A stretch of DNA of 10,062 bases, from positions 1 to 10,062 of the forward strand of contig QUTJ01031149.1 in the NCBI GenBank assembly GCA_003573635.1. The letters run 5' to 3'. This document shows, in pieces, positions 5,862-10,062 of this stretch. Position 1 is the first letter of the stretch; each line of letters begins with the position of its first letter. The stretch comes from Goniomonas avonlea (lineage: Eukaryota; Cryptophyceae; Goniomonadida; Goniomonadaceae). The notes beneath the pieces were generated by a model that saw nothing but the letters and a program-made list of their open reading frames with translations, had not been told where the DNA came from and searched no databases. The position numbers were made by a program, and so were the translations under genes.

Positions 5862-8259
5862 TCACCTCCGCCCGAAGCCGCCAACGAAGCCGCCAGGCGG
5901 CTGAAAGCCTTGCTGAGGCTGGTTCCAGCCCGCACCCCCCGTGGGGCGACCCCCGCCTCGCGGGTTGGATGATGACCTGGGCCTCATTGCTCGGTCTGCA
6001 AAAAAAAAGGAGTAAACACTTCGAGAAACCGCTTAAATCATAAAGAACGACGACGAAACAAACACGCATCAAGGGCGGACCAGAGTTTGTACGCCGAGGC
6101 CTGTCCAATGACTCGTGCAGTGCAACGCCACTGTGAATATTTCCGGTGCTGCTGCTGTTGCTGAAGTGTGGAGTGAGTACGGGTCGGAGCAACAGACATA
6201 TCACCTGGGCATGCGCTCTCTTCGGAGCGTGACATTGAACTTCGCAGAACCCATCCTGTTCACAAGTCAGTGAGAAAAACCATCATTCAGAACGTCGTCA
6301 CAAGAAGCTAAATGTGGTATCGCTGTCGGTTTCGAGAAAGAAGTGACCGAGTGGACGCACCCCGGCTGATCGCGAAGTAAGATGAGGGACACTGCACTTC
6401 CGTCGGGTCCCATGATCAACCTCTTTACCATGTCCAGACTCCTGGCAAACACGTCGTGAGCAACACAATTAAGAACCAAATGCTAACACAGGGATCGACC
6501 AGTGCTGATGGTACGGTGCAATGGGAGAACAGCAATTTTCGCTCCAGATTTCCGCCAAGCAAACGCAGATAGCCACCCAGCCACGCACTTGTCAGCCGTT
6601 TTGACCCCGTCAACGGACTCCACAACATCGCCAACTTGCACAGCCCCACTCCTCTGCGCAGGGCGACCTTCCGTCTGCAGTTTGTGTGTTACCCGTGCCC
6701 CCTTTTTTGCAACAGTGACTTTGTTGCTCTCAACGCAGAGCAATTCAATGACACGATTCTGCAGTGCATTAAGCCAAAATGGACACGGTTCAGTCGGCGC
6801 ACCAGAGATAAAACCTTGTACACGCCTGTGTCGTGAAGGAGCATTCCAATACCTGCTTCGCCCACGCTGTGATCAAGGTCAGCGCGAGACTCCGCTGGAA
6901 GGGATCATGAATCTACGAGACAAGATCTCCTGGATCGTGATCGTTTTGAATCTGAAGTGCCTCCACGTATGGCCTATTCAGTACGCGAGCAAAGGAGCGC
7001 ACCCAAGCGACGTGGAACGGGAGGTAGGACGCCGCCAGGTTGACTGTGGAGACTCGTAGCCACCAGCATCGTGGGAACTACTGCTCCCGTTGCTGCTCCC
7101 ACGTCTGTCCGACGGCAGGTCCTGATGCCGCATGGGCGGAGATTCGTTCCTCTTGTCAGGACTGGGGGCTCGCATTCCATAGTGCTCTGACACGTGCGGT
7201 GGCGCCGGATACGGGTCGTACGCTCGCCGGTCACGGTCGAACGACCGATCGCCAGAGTAGAAGTCCCGTTCTCGGTCAATTGGAATTGACCCACCGCCCC
7301 AATGTGTTGGAGAGCGGTTGCGCGGGTACTCACGCGAGGGGGGGGGCGGAGGGGGAGGACCTTGCTGTGTGTGGTGTCAGGATCGAAAGAAGGAGAACAC
7401 TGTCAACGGACCTGATGAGGAGGCGATACCGCTGGAGGAAGGCCCTACCGGGATGCTGTCAAGACTGGAAACGAAATCAAGCAGCGCACCTCGGGAAGCG
7501 GTGGAGGTGGAGGTGGTGGCGGCCCTGGTCGTCGGTGCTGACGAGAAACAGGAACAAGTGGACCTCCATTCCAGCCATCGCGAACAGGCGACTCAGACCG
7601 AGGGCGCACTGGCGAGTTCGGTGACCCTTCAGGAGTATTGATAAAAGTCCGAAGACTCTCGCGAAGTCGCGCAACCTCGGCCTGGAGCGCTTCGTTGCTG
7701 GTGGTGAATGAGCGAACCAGAAAACCACAAAACGAGGGCGGCGCACCGAGATTCAAGATCAAGACGCGCTTGCTCTGCAGTATTTAGCGAAGCCTCCAAT
7801 TCCTCAATCTGTGATGCCTGCACACGTTTCAGTTCGCCACCGTCTGTTTCACTCAGAGCAACGCACGCTAGTCGGATTGGCGGTGGGTCCGAACTGCTGA
7901 TCCTCCTCGAGACTCTTTCGAATTTCTTTTTCTTGATGCAAGACTTCCTCAACATAGCCCAACTTGGCTTGAACTCTTTCACGCAGCGCTCGCTCCTTGG
8001 CAAGTTCTTCTTTTGTAGCTGGAGAAGCGTTAAGTGACAAAAAACAAACGGAGCAACGCAGAAAGGGACCTTGCAGCTCTTTCATGCACGCCTGAAGACG
8101 CCCATTGCCAGAATTAAGAGAATTAACAGGTTGTTGCATCATTCCTCCTCCCATCATATTGGGAGGAAATTGCTGCCCATGCATCGGCATTCGATTGGCG
8201 AGACCGGCGCGCATTTTGTGGCGCTTCGAAAAGGTCAACGAGTAACGAGTGAGGTTCAT
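5862..8259 (-). CDS. Coiled-coil, poly-proline, PDZ scaffold protein (gene A), 11 exons
   Basis: Model: exons 8259-8070, 8018-7867, 7817-7747, 7697-7490, 7364-7003, 6866-6803, 6674-6589, 6441-6361, 6255-6205, 6160-6066 and 5995-5862; all phases agree, giving 497 residues. Layout: Met/Gly/Gln-rich start; coiled coil (about 64-157) crossing three introns; poly-Pro (197-216); Ser/Arg/Asp-rich linker; PDZ domain (about 333-405) with loop GIGM (333-336) and EGRPAQRSG...VGDVVESVDGV; an added strand KFNVTLRRE (410-418) as in gene B; and a Gly/Gln/Pro-rich tail. The PDZ domain is split by introns 6675-6802 and 6442-6588 and becomes canonical only when they are removed. Most donors read GTGCGC/T. Least sure are intron 7818-7866, the single intron 7365-7489 (two introns around a 33-bp exon also keep frame), intron 8019-8069 (length divisible by three, no stop) and the last two exons. 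ATG 8214 is an alternative start. A cytoplasmic scaffold role is inferred. Confidence 0.7.
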
Positions 8260-8332
8260 ACTGCGAGGAGCGTAATACAGTAGGGCCCTCTGTACTAGTA
8301 GTACCTCGGAGCACAGGAGAGCGTTGCTGGAA
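8260..8332. promoter_or_regulatory. Short divergent promoter region
   Basis: Only 73 bp separate the upstream-most plausible ATGs of gene A (minus, 8259) and the phosphatase (plus, 8333); using the inner ATGs (8214 and 8414) it is 199 bp. It holds two small palindromes, AGGGCCCT (8282-8289) and TACTAGTA (8293-8300), and no obvious TATA box. Divergent control from one site is inferred from the spacing alone. Confidence 0.45.
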
Positions 8333-9659
8333 ATGAACCAGAATCGGGACGGTTGGGTGAAACGCAACGTGTTCACCGGGCGAAAAAAGGTGGCCAATCG
8401 ACCCTTGGGTAGCATGGCCGCTACACACAGTGGGACATCCTTCCGGAGGGCCGTGCCGCAGCCGAGCCGAGCAGCTTCCTGGAACAGCCCTGTTGACCCG
8501 ACGGGGTTGCCAGGGATCGACCACAAATTTCGGCTTCCTGGCACGCAGATGCTGGGACGTCGGAGGTCACGGGCAACTACGGCCGCGAGCACTACCGTTG
8601 CCAACGAGCTGTTCCCAACGCCCCTCCCACCCACTGCGCGTCCGCGGACACCCATTCAAACTCCGTCACCCACCAAACCTTCGCCACAAAGACAGTTGAA
8701 AAATGCCACAGTGCATGAAGACAGGCCCAAATTGGGAATGGGACAGGCGCTGTCCGATGCAACTTTTGACCAGCAATTGAGCCAATCGGTGCTGTCAGAG
8801 CATCTCTCAAAGATCGACCAAGTTGTCTTTGCCCCACGAATTCGGACGTGGCAGTATTTTAATGTGGCAGAGGTGTTGCCATTTCTGTTTCTCGGTGGCT
8901 CGCGGGAAGCATCGGACTTGCCAAACATTCGGTACAGCTTGTTTTTTCCACAGCATGATGACGGACCGACCATCGATTCTCGTGCAGAGCTGCCGGCATC
9001 ACCCGGATTATCAATTGTGCCTCCCGAGAGGTGGCTTATACTCCTGCTACGTTCTATCCACCCAATTTTACCGTGTTGTCCTTTGCCGCTGAAGATTCTG
9101 AAGGGTCCGTTCCACATGCGCACACATTGATGTAGTTTTGTTTGTTTTAGTTTCGTTTTGATGGAGTTTTGATGTCGTTTTTGGAGGCACTGCAACAGGA
9201 CCGAGCCAACCCAGCCACTTGTGCAGGTATCCACTGCTGCCTCTACACTTGCAGAGTGTGGCGAGGTTCATTGACCAAGCAGAGGCTGCCGGCGAGAAGG
9301 TGTGTAGTGATTATGTTGGCGATGGTGGCGGCGGCAGGGCGGGCGGTGTTGTGGTAGTGCTGCTGCTGCTGCTGTGGTGGTGGCGGCGGTGGCGTCTATG
9401 AATCACACGATTGGTGCAGGTATTGATTCACTGTGCCGGTGGTGTGAACCGAGCGTCAACATTAGCCGTCGCGTACACGATCGTGCGAATGCGATGGCCA
9501 TTAATGAAAGCGATAACTCATGTCGCTAGTCGACGGTGGCCAGTCCTTCATAACCGGTACGCAACTAGTGCCCACTTCCTGCCCAATACTGCCTTCTATT
9601 TGGAAAAAAAACATGCTTTCCCTGGTGACGGTACGATCACCTGGGAGCTGTCGTCCTAA
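8333..9659 (+). CDS. Dual-specificity protein phosphatase, 4 exons
   Basis: Exons 8333-8931, 8988-9131, 9227-9299 and 9420-9659 join in frame to 351 residues; introns are 56, 95 and 120 bp, all ending GTGCAG. The enzyme should remove phosphate from phosphoproteins (or another phosphoester) through a cysteine-phosphate intermediate. A Ser/Thr/Pro-rich, probably disordered N-terminus (about 1-165) with several SP/TP sites precedes the DSP domain: EVLPFLFLGG near 178-190, ITRIINCASRE (204-214), general-acid candidate D236 in AAEDSEG, helix ARFIDQAEAAGEK before the active site, and P-loop HCAGGVNR (276-283) with nucleophile C277 and R283. The residue after the Arg is Ala, not Ser/Thr. The C-terminal helices (ASTLAVAYTIVRMRW and following) fit the fold. 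ATG 8414 has the stronger context (A at -3, G at +4) and gives 324 residues. MAP-kinase, slingshot-like or atypical DSP subclass cannot be decided. Confidence 0.85.
9358..9396 (+). repeat. (CTG)n/(GGT)n-rich stretch inside phosphatase intron 3
   Basis: Tandem CTG triplets pass into GGT/GGC triplets within the intron 9300-9419. The continuous open frames across it come from triplet periodicity, not coding. Confidence 0.75.
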
Positions 9660-9796
9660 TAGTGTGCCATTCTCGAATCCTCCCTCAATGACATGTGGCA
9701 GTTCGATTTATCAACGAGTGTTCTTTTGACGAGGCACGTGCTGAGACCAGCAATTTCCCTGGTAAATGTCCCAGCCTGGTACGAAAGCACGCGCAT

Positions 9797-9853
9797 TAAA
9801 AGAGAGGAGGAGGGAGGAGGGAGGGCGAGGGAAGGAGAGAGAGAAGAGAAGAG

Positions 9854-9903
<50 letters not shown>
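9797..9903 (+). repeat. Polypurine tract ending in (GA)n
   Basis: About 107 bases that, after the T at 9797, are all purine on the plus strand except one C (9826), ending in roughly 22 uninterrupted GA units (9859-9903). Such homopurine tracts with mirror symmetry can form triplex (H-DNA). It follows the phosphatase 3' end. Confidence 0.9.
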
Positions 9904-9907
<4 letters not shown>

Positions 9908-10048
9908 AGACAGATCCGAGAACCAGGACAACAATTCCCAAATTATTGAGATTACCCTCACTCTGACCCTCGTACGCAGTGGGTTTCAGTCGCAACTGAT
10001 TCACCTGGCTGCCTCAGAGGGATTGTTGAAATGAAGGTAGTAAACTGT

Positions 10049-10062
10049 CTTTCTCTCTCTCT
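10049..10062. repeat. Start of a (CT)n microsatellite at the right edge
   Basis: The last bases are CT-rich and end in CT dinucleotides cut by the window edge. Too short here to size. Confidence 0.6.

Larger units (their letters stand above)
9660..10062. other. 3' flank of the phosphatase gene, no gene seen
   Basis: Holds the phosphatase 3' end, a possible variant poly(A) hexamer ATTAAA at 9795-9800 (about 136 bp past the stop codon), a polypurine tract, and unique sequence running into a (CT)n tract at 10049-10062. Open frames here translate to Glu-Arg or Ser-Leu dipeptide runs from the simple repeat. Confidence 0.6.

Noticed and set aside
6256-6360. Two introns with a ~20-bp exon instead of one 105-bp intron
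   Set aside because: Phase allows it, but one intron with the strong GTGCGT donor and CACTGAC branch site is simpler and gives a better end to the PDZ domain.
6675-6802. A 44-bp intron (6759-6802) with 6675-6758 kept as exon
   Set aside because: It also keeps frame but puts about 28 extra residues between PDZ strands; removing all 128 bp gives the canonical PDZ spacing.
8260-8655. Upstream extension of gene A's open frame on the minus strand
   Set aside because: It lies opposite phosphatase exon 1 and has no domain; ATG 8259 or 8214 is a better start.
8932-8953. A 22-bp intron in the phosphatase, GTACAG to CCACAG
   Set aside because: Too short, and it does not lead into the AAGITRIINCASRE segment that the 56-bp intron (8932-8987) joins in frame.

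Overview
This is nuclear DNA from a eukaryote, most likely a single-celled protist whose lineage I cannot name. Three of the four genes make sense only after short spliceosomal introns (about 44-147 bp) are removed. The proteins are eukaryotic in kind: a CDC123/D123-like protein, two PDZ plus coiled-coil proteins and a dual-specificity phosphatase. The spaces between genes hold microsatellites, homopolymer runs and a MITE. I see no operons and no bacterial signals.

Layout, left to right. (AG)n repeat, 1-70. A Tc1/mariner-like MITE with perfect 31-bp terminal inverted repeats and a TA duplication, 79-843. A 75-bp palindrome flanked by AGAT on both sides, 860-934. A plus-strand CDC123/D123-like ATP-grasp gene, about 1004-2308, whose true start I cannot find. 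A convergent intergenic region with G-rich and C-rich tracts, 2309-3559. A minus-strand PDZ/coiled-coil gene B, 5044 to 3560, one intron. A spacer with two diverged copies of a ~140-bp direct repeat, 5045-5861. A minus-strand coiled-coil/poly-proline/PDZ gene A, 8259 to 5862, modelled with ten introns. A very short divergent promoter, 8260-8332. A plus-strand dual-specificity phosphatase gene, 8333-9659, three introns. A polypurine/(GA)n tract, 9797-9903, and the start of a (CT)n tract at the right edge.

How the genes relate. Genes A and B lie head to tail and share parts: a Met/Pro/His-rich stretch directly before a coiled coil, and a PDZ domain followed by an extra beta strand. The parts come in a different order in each, so I read them as a duplicated and rearranged scaffold family, or possibly two halves of one larger gene. 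The phosphatase shares a ~73-bp promoter region with gene A, so the two could be co-expressed; a link between scaffold and phosphatase is only inferred. The CDC123-like gene looks unrelated. Exon models come from reading splice signals, frame and domain continuity by eye, without transcript data.
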